64,000 nt of DNA, taken from contig NC_019684.1 in the NCBI RefSeq assembly GCF_000316645.1, positions 3,191,501 to 3,255,500 on the forward strand, in the 5' to 3' direction. Of this stretch, positions 52,707 to 61,177 are shown piece after piece; positions within the stretch are counted from its first letter, which is position 1, and each line of letters starts with the position of its first letter. Source of the stretch: Nostoc sp. PCC 7524 (GTDB taxonomy: Bacteria; Cyanobacteriota; Cyanobacteriia; Cyanobacteriales; Nostocaceae). The notes under the pieces were generated by a model. It did no database searches. It was not told where the DNA came from and worked only from the letters and a program-made list of their open reading frames with translations. A program made the position numbers and the translations under genes.

Positions 52707-53704
52707 GACTCTTCCTTGGCTGCTGGAGTGTCTACTTTACCGTTACCCCCCTCAGCCAACCGTCGCAGCGAACCGCTAATACTGCGTGGTTTGGGAACTT
52801 CTTTCTTACCCGCAGGCCATCCTTCACGTTGACGGGAGCGATCGCCGTCTGTTTCTTCGGTTTGGTCATGGAATAAAATTTGTCTGGTAGGATACGGTAA
52901 ATCTATGCCATGTTCCACATACAGTTTTTCCTTGATTGCAGAGATGACTTTATCTCGTGACTCTAGTGCATCTAACCTAAAAGGTGGTTTAACCCACCAC
53001 CTAGCACGAATATTTACCGTACTTTCCGCCAGTTCCATTACCAATACATCCGGGGCTGGCTCTTTTAAAACTACATCTACACTATGTATAGCTTCCAGCA
53101 TCAACTGCTTTGTCTGCTCTAAATCATCCCCATAGCCCACACCAACATCATATTCCAATCGCCGATGCTCAAAGGCAGTATTTACAGTCACGGAATTAGT
53201 AAATAACTCAGAATTGGGGATGACAATCCGACGACCATCATAAGTTCTAATAGTGGTAGCCCGTGTTTCAATATTTTCTACTGTCCCCTCAAAACCTTTA
53301 AAAACAATTTGATCATCAATTTGAAAAGGTTCTGTCAATAAAATTAAAATACCCGCTAAAAAGTTTTGCAGAATATCCCGAAATGCAAAACCAATTGCTA
53401 CCCCACTAATTCCCAACAACTGCACCAAATCCCCGGCTCTGAGTGTGGGAATCACAATAGATAAAGAGACAAATAACCCAACTAAAACCGTAGCACCTTG
53501 TGCCAATCTTCCCAACACCATACCCAGATTCCGCGCATAACGGCGGTGACGAGTCAAGTGTTTAACTATGCGTTTGATTTGTCTACCTACAAATATAAAT
53601 AATACAAAAACAATTAACGCCAGGAAGATATTTGGTAACAAGACAATGAAATTATTTACCATCTTCTGCATCTGATTTAACAGTGCAGATGTTTCTGTAT
53701 TCAT
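52703..53704 (-). CDS. MscS-family mechanosensitive channel 3
   Basis: 333 residues. Three N-terminal helices lead into the MscS pore and beta domain: LLGISGVAIGFAFRDILQNFLAGILILLTEPFQIDDQIVFKG, VENIETRATTIRTYDGRRIVIPNSELFTNSV and the C-terminal VGYGDDLEQTKQLMLEAI region. It is closer to E. coli MscS length than the two tandem channels at 38911-41144. A charged 45-residue tail (GDRSRQREGWPAGKKEVPKP) extends past the usual end. First gene of a three-gene operon with DUF2254 and DUF2238 proteins. Confidence 0.92.
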   Translation of the reverse strand: MNTETSALLNQMQKMVNNFIVLLPNIFLALIVFVLFIFVGRQIKRIVKHLTRHRRYARNLGMVLGRLAQGATVLVGLFVSLSIVIPTLRAGDLVQLLGISGVAIGFAFRDILQNFLAGILILLTEPFQIDDQIVFKGFEGTVENIETRATTIRTYDGRRIVIPNSELFTNSVTVNTAFEHRRLEYDVGVGYGDDLEQTKQLMLEAIHSVDVVLKEPAPDVLVMELAESTVNIRARWWVKPPFRLDALESRDKVISAIKEKLYVEHGIDLPYPTRQILFHDQTEETDGDRSRQREGWPAGKKEVPKPRSISGSLRRLAEGGNGKVDTPAAKEES

Positions 53705-53813
53705 GTTGAGAAATTGCCCTCACTCATCAGTCGTTGCTGATGATACTAAAAAATTCTGAGGGTAAAATCTATCTGTAGTTTGTATACTCGTTTTCTGCAA
53801 GAGAGATTTTAGG

Positions 53814-54008
53814 TGGGGACTGGGGATTTGGGACTGGGGACTGGGGATTGGGGACTGGGGACTGGGGACTGGGGATTGGGGATTTGGGATTTGGGACTGG
53901 GTTAGATAAATATTAGTATTCTCCTCTGCTCCTCTGCTCCCCTGCTCCCCCACTCCCCTCACTTCCTCATCCTCCCCTACTCCCCTACTCCCCACTCCCT
54001 ACTCCCTC
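53814..54008. repeat. GGGGACT/GGGGATT heptamer array plus CTCCCCTGCTC-type array
   Basis: 53814-53900 has about a dozen heptamers of the same kind as at 27464-27543. 53928-54008 is a C-rich tandem block (CTCCTCTGCTCCCCTGCTCC). Together they fill the 310-bp gap between the channel gene and egtD; nothing else is seen. Confidence 0.85.
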
Positions 54009-54014
54009 TCCAAC

Positions 54015-55049
54015 TTATCTTTGCAATTGGCACAACAATACACCAAACCACTGATGAGAGTCAGTCCATGCTTGGATAGGGACTAAACCCTGTGCAGTGA
54101 GTTGTTGCTGGATGATGTCGAGGTCAAATTTGCGAGAGATTTCGGTGAGAATAGTTTCACCAGGGGCAAAGTTGACAGTGAGATTGAGAGATTTTAATTG
54201 TACAGTTTGCGATCGCATACTTTTTAAGTGCATCTCAATCTGACGTTGAGTCTCGTTATAAAACGCCCAATGTTCAAATTGTGTCGTGTCAAAGTTCCCC
54301 TCAAAACGCAGATTCAAATGCTCCAGCATATTGAGGTTAAACGCTGCGGTAACTCCTTGGCTGTCATCATAAGCTGGCTCTAAAATATGTTTTGGCTTGT
54401 GTAAGTCTATCCCCAACAAGAAATACTCACCCACTTGTAAAGCATTGGTAATTTGGGAAAAGAAAATATCACATTCTTGGGCATTAAGATTGCCTAAAGA
54501 ACTACCAATAAAACCAATCATCCGACTTGGTGACTGAGTGGGTGGGAGTTGTGCCAAAGCTAATTCATAAGTTCCGGCTAGGGCGTAAACTTCCAGTGAG
54601 GGATATTCTTGGAGTAACTGTCTGGCGCTACTTTCCAACATCCCTGCACTAACATCTATAGGTAGATAACGCAGAGGATAGCCTAACTGCCGATAAGCAT
54701 CTAGTAAAATCCGGGTTTTGGTAGAACTACCACTGCCCAGTTCCACTAATTCACAAGCACCAGTAATTTTGGCAATTTCACCAGCACACTGCTGTAAAAT
54801 CGCCGTTTCCGTGCGTGTGAGGTAATATTCTGGTAACTCACAGATTTGCTCAAATAGCTCAGAACCACGGTCATCATAAAAGTAATAAGGAGGTAAAGAT
54901 TTAGGAATTTGAGTTAATCCCTTGACGATATCACTCCCGGCAATAGATGCAACTATTCGAGTTGCTGCCACCAAACGCTGTATTTGCAAACGTTCCTCAA
55001 TACTTTTGAGGGAAGTATCCTTGCTGTTAACAGCTTCAGATATTGACAT
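54015..55049 (-). CDS. egtD: L-histidine N-alpha-methyltransferase (ergothioneine synthesis)
   Basis: 344 residues. The EgtD family blocks are present: PPYYFYDDRGSELFEQICELPEYYLTRTE, SAM-binding ELGSGSSTKTRILLDA, IGFIGSSLGNL, DLHKP and AYDDSQGVTAAFNLNMLEHLN (substrate-pocket Asn and Tyr region). It trimethylates histidine to hercynine, the first committed step to ergothioneine. On the minus strand it follows egtB after 212 bp and egtC before that, giving the order egtC-egtB-egtD. The gap suggests it may have its own promoter as well. Annotation is unambiguous at family level. Confidence 0.94.
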   Translation of the reverse strand: MSISEAVNSKDTSLKSIEERLQIQRLVAATRIVASIAGSDIVKGLTQIPKSLPPYYFYDDRGSELFEQICELPEYYLTRTETAILQQCAGEIAKITGACELVELGSGSSTKTRILLDAYRQLGYPLRYLPIDVSAGMLESSARQLLQEYPSLEVYALAGTYELALAQLPPTQSPSRMIGFIGSSLGNLNAQECDIFFSQITNALQVGEYFLLGIDLHKPKHILEPAYDDSQGVTAAFNLNMLEHLNLRFEGNFDTTQFEHWAFYNETQRQIEMHLKSMRSQTVQLKSLNLTVNFAPGETILTEISRKFDLDIIQQQLTAQGLVPIQAWTDSHQWFGVLLCQLQR

Positions 55050-55261
55050 TTAACCTCCGCATACGTTCCGTAATAGATTGCTTTTATGCGTCAAGCCTTA
55101 CCCTAGTCAGTGAAACACAAAGCCCTGACTGCTAACATCACGCCTGAGCCAGATGAATCTAATCTCAGAGCGATATTTAGCGATTTTCACATTAAAATAG
55201 CACTAAATTATTACTAGAGCTTACCCAATATCTCTTTCATTCTTGTACAGACGTAGCACTG

Positions 55262-56491
55262 CTACTTCTCTACCGCACAACGGAACCCCGCGAAAATCTG
55301 CCGCACGCTCGGATGATACCAGTTGCGAAAACTAGGGCGCAGTACCCACGGACGAGTTGCCCAACTACCACCTTTTAAAACCCGGTGCTGATTGTCAAAA
55401 TAAGCTTGAGAGTAACCTTTATAGGGAAAACTTTGAAAACCCTCATACCCAGCAAACCAAGAAGCTGTCCATTCCCAAACATTACCCAAAGTATCATACA
55501 AACCATAGGCACTTTGCCCAGTCGGGTAAGCATTGACTGGGGTAAGGCCTAGACCATCATAATTACAATATTGAGATGATGGCATTTCTTCACCCCAAGG
55601 ATAGGTGCGGCGACTCTGAGTCTTGGCATCCCAACTAGCGGCCTTTTCCCACTCAGCTTCTGTGGGTAGACGCTTCCCCACAAACCTTGAGTATGCTTCT
55701 GCCTCGTACCAGCTCACACCACAGACTGGATGATCATCGTTAGTGTGTTCTACATTCCAGTAAAGCGGTTGTGTTACCTGCTCAGTTTGTAGCCATTGCC
55801 ACCCTTCTATTGACCACCACTGGGATTTTTTGTAACCTCCTGCCTCCATAAATAGGCGATACTGCCCACGGGTAACAGGATAGCGATCAATGAAGTAAGT
55901 ATCTAAATATACTTTATGTGCTTGACATTCATTATCCAGTGCATCTATCGAGTTACACCCTAACTCAAATTCCCCGGCTGGAATTTCCATCATCTCAGCC
56001 ACAACACAAACAGACGAAGCAACAGCCACACTGAACTTTTGACTATTAACTAATTCCAAAACCATGCGAATAATTTCACAGTGTTGACTTTCGTGCTGAA
56101 TCAAAAAGCGCCAAAGGCGTTCTTGCGGCTCAATATCTGCAACTTCCAAGTATTGCCAAACTTTTTCTCTAACTGTGTTCAGATAATCAAGAGTTTCCTC
56201 TAGCTTGGGTAAATAGACACGTTGGGATTTAGGTAAACCATCAGCTGCAAACAACTTCTGATATTGGGGAAATAAACACGGTAAACCCGCACTGTGTTCT
56301 AGTACCCATAAAGATTCTATGTAAGCAATATGACCCAAATGCCAGCCTACAGGACTAAAATCAGGATGAGGTTGATGGCAGAATGTAGCTGCATCCATCC
56401 CTGTAAATAATGTCAAAGTTTTGGTGCGACATTCCTCTAACGCATCAACAATAGATTTTTTTACACTAGATTTTGTCAACTTGAATATCAC
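55262..56491 (-). CDS. egtB: Hercynine sulfoxide synthase-type enzyme (DinB plus FGE-sulfatase domains)
   Basis: About 410 residues. The N-terminal DinB-like four-helix bundle supplies the iron-binding HxxxHxE (HLGHIAYIE) and HESQHCEI. The C-terminal formylglycine-enzyme-like domain contains GEFELGCN, the DNECQAHKVYLDTYFIDRYPVTRGQYRLF block, CGVSWYEAEAYSRFVGKRLPTEAEWEKAA and GNVWEWTASWF. EgtB joins hercynine to gamma-glutamylcysteine or cysteine with O2. The only ATG upstream, at 56566, would run 101 bases into egtC and add 25 unlikely residues. GTG 56491 (MIFKLTKSS) gives a 26-bp overlap and is preferred; TTG a few codons later is another option. Confidence 0.92.
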   Translation of the reverse strand: MIFKLTKSSVKKSIVDALEECRTKTLTLFTGMDAATFCHQPHPDFSPVGWHLGHIAYIESLWVLEHSAGLPCLFPQYQKLFAADGLPKSQRVYLPKLEETLDYLNTVREKVWQYLEVADIEPQERLWRFLIQHESQHCEIIRMVLELVNSQKFSVAVASSVCVVAEMMEIPAGEFELGCNSIDALDNECQAHKVYLDTYFIDRYPVTRGQYRLFMEAGGYKKSQWWSIEGWQWLQTEQVTQPLYWNVEHTNDDHPVCGVSWYEAEAYSRFVGKRLPTEAEWEKAASWDAKTQSRRTYPWGEEMPSSQYCNYDGLGLTPVNAYPTGQSAYGLYDTLGNVWEWTASWFAGYEGFQSFPYKGYSQAYFDNQHRVLKGGSWATRPWVLRPSFRNWYHPSVRQIFAGFRCAVEK

Positions 56492-57254
56492 AGTCTTCTC
56501 CCACACTGATAACGCTATTTTCTGGGCAAGCAGTCCAATTACCGACGAATAATGGTTCAGAAGCAATAATGACAGAGTTAGGGAAATTTACATCATCTCT
56601 GAGCCAGTACAATGACGGTGCGGGTGCAGAAGTGGCAAAACGGGACGCTATCAGGCGATTTCCGTTACTAAAAACTATATTTGCTAAAGCTTTAACTTGA
56701 TAGCGTTTTGCCATCTCCTGAAGCGTTAAGAGGGTAGTACGTAAAGCATACTCTGGAGGTCGATGTTTGTTAATTTGCATCTGCGAAAGCAACAATGCAA
56801 AAATGTGTTCAGAATCCGTATTACCATTGATTTGTTCGTAAAAATCAGGTGCTAAAGTGCTGCGGATTTTTCGGTGTAGGGTTTTACGAAAATTTTCAAT
56901 AAATCCATTGTGGATGAATAGATGCTGTTGATGTCCAAATGGTTGACAATTAGCAAAATCTAAAGCCTGTCCTGGTGTCGCACTGCGAACATAAGCAAGC
57001 ATACACTCAGATTCAACGTAACGACTGAGACTAGGTAAATTCACATCATTCCAAATAGGCAGTGTATTTTTATAGGTAAAAGGTGCAGTATTTTTTTGAG
57101 TGTGGTACCAACCCACACCAAAGCCATCTGCATTTACTACCCCGGAAGTCATTTCCCGTGGTTGGTAACTTTGAACTATTAAAGAATGTTCTGGTTTATA
57201 CAAAAGTTGTTCTAAAGAAATCGGTGAACCGAGGTAGGCAAGTAGACGGCACAT
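56466..57254 (-). CDS. egtC: Class II glutamine amidotransferase of ergothioneine synthesis
   Basis: 262 residues from ATG 57254, so the mature protein begins at Cys2 (MCRLLAYLG), the N-terminal nucleophile of class II amidotransferases; an upstream in-frame ATG at 57275 would bury that Cys and is rejected. GVVNADGFGVGWYH, AYVRSATPGQALDFANCQPFGHQQHLFIHNGFIENF and the NTDSEHIFALLL block match EgtC, which removes the glutamate from the hercynyl-gamma-glutamylcysteine sulfoxide. Its presence with EgtB implies the gamma-glutamylcysteine route. Neither egtA nor egtE is in the window. Confidence 0.92.
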   Translation of the reverse strand: MCRLLAYLGSPISLEQLLYKPEHSLIVQSYQPREMTSGVVNADGFGVGWYHTQKNTAPFTYKNTLPIWNDVNLPSLSRYVESECMLAYVRSATPGQALDFANCQPFGHQQHLFIHNGFIENFRKTLHRKIRSTLAPDFYEQINGNTDSEHIFALLLSQMQINKHRPPEYALRTTLLTLQEMAKRYQVKALANIVFSNGNRLIASRFATSAPAPSLYWLRDDVNFPNSVIIASEPLFVGNWTACPENSVISVGEDCDIQVDKI

Positions 57255-57401
57255 AATCAAAAAAATTGCTCCCAATTGCTTTACACCATAAGCTGTATTA
57301 CTGATAATTTCCTGAATTTTAGATAAATTTCTGTCATCCTAGCTTGAAAGTGGTAAGTGGTGTTAGCTTTCTTCGGGGCGATGAGCCATCTACCTGCGGT
57401 T

Positions 57402-57881
57402 TTACCGTTGGGGAGGTTTATTGTCTGTTTGCTCGAAGACATTTTTCAGTAAAGCCAACCCTTCTTCAATATGGGAAATTTGCTCTGGTGTCAGACGTTC
57501 CAACAAGTCGGCAATATGAGCGCGAGTTTGGTCTTGGGATTGCTTTAATTGATGCCTTCCCTCTTCAGTTAAATTGAGGAGAACTCGCCGCCGCTCTTGC
57601 GGATCATCAATGCGTTGTACTAAGTTACGTTGTACTAGCCTTTCTACTGTGGCTGATGCTGTGGCACAGGTGACACCTAAATGATCTGCCAAATCAGATA
57701 GGGAAGCACCGGGATTCCGGTTGAGAAATGCTAGCGATCGCAACTGTGGTATAGACAAGGAAGCAGCACTATGCGCTCGCATATCCGCTCGGATAAACCG
57801 CATCACTAACGGAATTGTATCCATTACTCTGACAGCACAATCTTCAGCAGTTGTGCTTTGCGTAGGTTTATCGAGGGTCAT
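57402..57881 (-). CDS. MarR-family transcriptional regulator
   Basis: 159 residues with the winged-helix MarR core: SIPQLRSLAFLNRNPGASLSDLADHLGVTCATASATVERLVQRNLVQRIDDPQERRRVLLNLTEEG, which includes the recognition helix and the beta-wing DPQERRR. It diverges from the acyl-CoA dehydrogenase gene 187 bp away, the usual arrangement for control of a neighbour. That shared gap holds TTAATGTTAA at about 57965 as a weak operator candidate only. The effector is unknown; MarR proteins often respond to phenolic compounds or oxidants. Confidence 0.92.
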   Translation of the reverse strand: MTLDKPTQSTTAEDCAVRVMDTIPLVMRFIRADMRAHSAASLSIPQLRSLAFLNRNPGASLSDLADHLGVTCATASATVERLVQRNLVQRIDDPQERRRVLLNLTEEGRHQLKQSQDQTRAHIADLLERLTPEQISHIEEGLALLKNVFEQTDNKPPQR

Positions 57882-58068
57882 GAGGTTCTTGGTTCTCCTA
57901 ATTACATTGCTCCTGCGGATGAATCAATTCAAAATAAAGTTGTCCACAGATTACGGTCAAGCCTATTAATGTTAACAAGAGAATTGTACAGTCCCAACCA
58001 AAGCCATAGATACTAGATCGCTAAGAAAACCTCAATCACCTTGAACCCTATTTTGCCGTATTAGCCAA

Positions 58069-59256
58069 ATGTTACAATCAAATATCTTAGAAGCTACGAA
58101 AACAGCATCTTCCCCTAATTTACTGGTGCTAGTTGAGTCACTAGCTGCTGATTTTGCTAGTCGTGCTGCTGTCCATGATCGGGATAGTTCCTTTCCTTTC
58201 GAGAACTTTGAGGCACTCCATGAAGCTCAACTATTAAGTTTAACTGTTCCCAAAGAATTTGGTGGTCAAGGTGCAGCCTACACTACTGTTTGTCAAGTCA
58301 TAGAAAAGATAGCCAGTGGTGATGCTGCTACGGCTTTGGTGTTGACAATGCACTATTTACAACATAGCAACGCCGCCCGGACTCGTTGTTGGTATCCCAC
58401 AATGTATGAGCGGCTATGTTGGGAGTCAGTTACAGGGATTGCTTTAATCAATGCTGCCCGTGTGGAACCGGAATTAGGCACACCCGCCAGAGGTGGATTA
58501 CCAGCAACGATCGCCAAACCAACAGATCAAGGTTGGCTGGTGACTGGTCATAAACAATACACCACAGGCAGTCCGATTTTACGTTATTTCGTCGTTTGGG
58601 CGCGGACAGATGAGGAAGAAGCAAGGGTAGGCAGTTTTCTCGTACCGCGTGACTTTCCTGGTGTAAAAATCGTGGAAACTTGGGATCATTTGGGGATGCG
58701 AGCCACTGGTAGCCACGACTTAATTTTAGAAAATGTCTTAATTCCCCAAGAATATGCTTTAGATATCCGCCCTCTCAACGCTGTGTCAGCACCAGATCCT
58801 TTGAAAGTTGCGAGTGGGAGTTTGTGGTTGAGTGCATTGTATCAAGGGGTAGCGACAGCCGCACGAGATTGGTTAATTGAGTATTTAAATGAGCGATCGC
58901 CTACTAATTTAGGTGCCAGTTTAGCAACTCTACCCCGGTTTCAAACAGCCGTTGGTGAAATCGAAGCATTACTTTACGCCAACCATCGACTGATTTACAG
59001 CCTAGCTGCTGACATTGACCAAGATAAATACAATAGCAAAGTTGCTTTACAAGCCCAAACAGTCAAATATTTGGCTACAAATAACGCCATTCGCGCAGTA
59101 GAAATTGGACTCGAACTCATTGGTAATCCCGGTTTATCGAAGAAAAATCCTTTAGAAAGACACTATCGAGATGTACTTTGCAGCCGCATTCATACACCGC
59201 AAAATGATGCAATTTGTTTGTCTCTAGGGAAATCAGCACTCAAAATTAACTATTAA
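58069..59256 (+). CDS. Acyl-CoA dehydrogenase-family flavoprotein
   Basis: 395 residues. The standard fold is visible: N-terminal helices, EAQLLSLTVPKEFGGQGA, GDAATALVLTMHYLQH, the central beta domain with ITG-like LVTGHKQYTTGSP and WDHLGMRATGSHDLILENVLIP, and a C-terminal helical bundle with ERHYRDVL. The C-terminal catalytic-base region ends RDVLCSRIHTPQND, where SfnB/DszC-like and acyl-CoA members differ. Substrate not clear. It is divergently placed from a MarR regulator. A 10-bp-stem hairpin follows at 59277. Confidence 0.88.
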   Translation: MLQSNILEATKTASSPNLLVLVESLAADFASRAAVHDRDSSFPFENFEALHEAQLLSLTVPKEFGGQGAAYTTVCQVIEKIASGDAATALVLTMHYLQHSNAARTRCWYPTMYERLCWESVTGIALINAARVEPELGTPARGGLPATIAKPTDQGWLVTGHKQYTTGSPILRYFVVWARTDEEEARVGSFLVPRDFPGVKIVETWDHLGMRATGSHDLILENVLIPQEYALDIRPLNAVSAPDPLKVASGSLWLSALYQGVATAARDWLIEYLNERSPTNLGASLATLPRFQTAVGEIEALLYANHRLIYSLAADIDQDKYNSKVALQAQTVKYLATNNAIRAVEIGLELIGNPGLSKKNPLERHYRDVLCSRIHTPQNDAICLSLGKSALKINY

Positions 59257-59276
59257 TTAAGTGTTACCCGAAATCT

Positions 59277-59307
59277 TTGTAGAGACTGATCTGCTAAGTC
59301 TCTACAA
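59277..59307. terminator. TTGTAGAGAC hairpin after the dehydrogenase gene
   Basis: TTGTAGAGAC (59277-59286) pairs with GTCTCTACAA (59298-59307) around an 11-base loop. It lacks a T-run, and its arms share the TAGAGAC sequence with the palindrome in the element at 50689-50714, so it may be a repeat fragment that also serves as a 3' hairpin. Confidence 0.4.
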
Positions 59308-59484
59308 GATCCAGATCTTCTTAATTATTGATTACCACCAACATCATAGAATTTTCCGGTGAAAGACTGATCATTAAGGCATCACCCAATTGGATGAGCC
59401 ATGTGTAGGAATCGGTCAGGCTGTCAACAGGTGATTCTATAAAGAAGACATTCATCACATTGAACTTTCATCAGGAGAACAATT

Positions 59485-59610
59485 ATGCAGCCAAACCGCA
59501 GACATCATACTTACATATCTGTGCTGGTTTTAGCCGTAGTGGGAAGTGCTGGAACTTCGATGCAGTGATCACAGCTTGCGATGGCTGAAGAATCAGCGAG
59601 GCAAAGTTAA
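59485..59610 (+). pseudogene. Small exported protein remnant with an internal TGA
   Basis: ATG 59485 has an excellent ribosome site (CAGGAG, eight bases upstream). It encodes MQPNRRHHTYISVLVLAVVG then SAGTSMQ, a good signal peptide, and then TGA at 59566-59568. The frame continues SQLAMAEESARQS to a TAA at 59608. A single G-to-A change from Trp (TGG) to TGA would explain the break and restore a signal-peptidase-like ending LAMAEES. Even repaired it is only 42 codons, so more was probably lost. Confidence 0.4.
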
Positions 59611-59660
59611 TTGGGACTAACATAAGTTTCTATTTTGTTGTTATTGGTAGTACAAAATTT

Positions 59661-60206
59661 ATGACTCAAATGCAGTGGTACAACGAACCTTCCACCTGGA
59701 ACGAGCAAGCAGAAGTTGTTTACGTTAACGCAGAGGCAAAGACAGATTTTTGGCAAAAGACTCACTATAATTTCATGCCTGATAATGGCAACTTTTACTA
59801 TCAGGAAGTAAAGGGTAATTTTACAGTTGAAGTCAAAGTTATAGGACAGTATCAGGCTTTATATGATCAAGCCGGATTAATGATTCGGGAAAACGAAATT
59901 ACCTGGCTCAAATGCGGGATTGAGTACGTTGAAGGGGTGCAAAACGTTAGTGCTGTAGTCACACGAGATTATTCAGATTGGTCAGTAGTTCCACTATCAA
60001 AACCACAAGTTGCTCTATGGCTGCGGGTACAGCGTCGCTCAGAAACGGTAGAAGTGCAATATTCTCTAGATGGCGAGAATTATCAAATGCTGCGACTGGC
60101 ATATCTTACCCATGCAGAAACAGTACAGGTAGGACTAATGTGTGCCTCACCGCAGGGGGAAGGTTTCTTAGTGACCTTTGAAGGTTTCAAAATTACTCAA
60201 CCATAG
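59661..60206 (+). CDS. DUF1349 concanavalin-like protein
   Basis: 181 residues of a beta-sandwich DUF1349 domain: WQKTHYNFMPDNGNFYYQEVKGNFTVEVKV, YDQAGLMIRENEITWLKCGIEYVEGVQNVSAVVTRDYSDWS and VGLMCASPQGEGFLVTFEGFKI. Proteins of this family (yeast Ree1 and bacterial homologues) bind carbohydrate-like ligands in a jelly-roll fold; no enzyme activity is established. No signal peptide, so cytoplasmic. ATG 59661 follows an AT-rich leader. It is adjacent to a small DUF2917-like gene in the same direction. Confidence 0.88.
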   Translation: MTQMQWYNEPSTWNEQAEVVYVNAEAKTDFWQKTHYNFMPDNGNFYYQEVKGNFTVEVKVIGQYQALYDQAGLMIRENEITWLKCGIEYVEGVQNVSAVVTRDYSDWSVVPLSKPQVALWLRVQRRSETVEVQYSLDGENYQMLRLAYLTHAETVQVGLMCASPQGEGFLVTFEGFKITQP

Positions 60207-60301
60207 CAACACCAAGAACTAACTGTCTTTATAGGGCTATAGCTTACGGGATATCCCAAAACTCTACATGATTTAGTCGCAAAAACTCAAATTTTTCATC
60301 A

Positions 60302-60580
60302 ATGGAAATCACGCATATGCTTAGAAGCAAGCAAACAATATCATTACCAATACTCATAACTCTGAAGCAAAATCAATCTTTTCGTTTACCGGAATTAGTA
60401 GATGAACTACAAGTATTCTCAGGTTGTGCTTGGATGACTGTTGCCGGACAAGATATTATCTTGAACAATCAACAAATAGCATCAATTCCACATAGTAAAG
60501 AAGGCGCTATAATTTCTCCCATTGGTCAAGAAATATTAATCTTAGAGTTGCGAACTAAGGCAACCAGTCTTATTCAGTAA
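60302..60580 (+). CDS. DUF2917-like small beta-barrel protein
   Basis: 92 residues: ITLKQNQSFRLPELVDELQVFSGCAWMTVAGQDIILNNQQIASIP ending EGAIISPIGQEILILEL. The CAWMTVAGQDIIL core followed by a turn and an AIIS-PIGQ strand is the DUF2917 cupin-like signature. No known activity. ATG 60302 or ATG 60317. Probably cotranscribed with the DUF1349 gene 95 bp upstream. Confidence 0.65.
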   Translation: MEITHMLRSKQTISLPILITLKQNQSFRLPELVDELQVFSGCAWMTVAGQDIILNNQQIASIPHSKEGAIISPIGQEILILELRTKATSLIQ

Positions 60581-60618
60581 TTTAATTTACTGAAAAATTA
60601 CATTACTCAGTCACTACA

Positions 60619-60807
60619 TTGCATCAAAAAATAGCCCAAAATTACGAGTTTAAACCTTTGCAGATATTAAATATTGGCTGTTTAATATCTGCTACTATGC
60701 TCATAACATCAACTTCTGTAGTGGCTCAAACTTTTGAAAAACCAAATATCAGACTAAATATAGAACGTAAATCAGGAAGTTATCCAAGCAGTGTGTGGTT
60801 ATGGTGA
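60619..60807 (+). CDS. Possible small exported protein, low certainty
   Basis: 62 codons from TTG 60619. A hydrophobic stretch LQILNIGCLISATMLITSTSVVAQTF looks like a signal peptide, followed by a short mature part NIRLNIERKSGSYPSSVWLW. The start codon is weak and the mature part very short; it may be the 5' piece of a longer gene cut by the repeat block just downstream. The 60808-61177 stretch beyond it has no supported gene; a 64-residue frame at 60944 is not convincing. Confidence 0.3.
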   Translation: MHQKIAQNYEFKPLQILNIGCLISATMLITSTSVVAQTFEKPNIRLNIERKSGSYPSSVWLW

Positions 60808-60842
60808 ATGCTATGTTCCTTACACCTCATTATCTTTCTTCC

Positions 60843-60890
60843 CTGTCACCTGTCATCTATCACCTATCACCTGTTACCTATCACCTATTT
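60843..60890. repeat. ACCTGTC/ACCTATC heptamer array
   Basis: Six to seven imperfect units of CACCTATC and CACCTGT, the same heptamer type as at 30536-30608, in a gap without genes. Confidence 0.85.
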
Positions 60891-61177
60891 AATTAAATAA
60901 ATCTACTTTTTAGCAAAAGTTGAACAATTTTATTTGAACAGGCATGATTTTTAAGAAATTATTCATATTTACTGACTATCAGCGTGAGAAAATTAATGGT
61001 AAGTTCGATTTCAGTAAGTACCTAGTAGTGACAATTTTCCCAAAGCCTTATATTTTGGGAGCCAATCATCCAGTTGTGAGGGATCACACTCATAGCAGTA
61101 CCGTAGGTGATAGATTGTACTTAATATACCTTACGTAGAGTATCTGATGGAGCTGTAGTATAAGTGAATTAATATAT

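Noticed and set aside
60944..61138. 64-residue frame
   Set aside because: No ribosome site, no recognisable motif, and it lies in a repeat-containing gap; may be chance.
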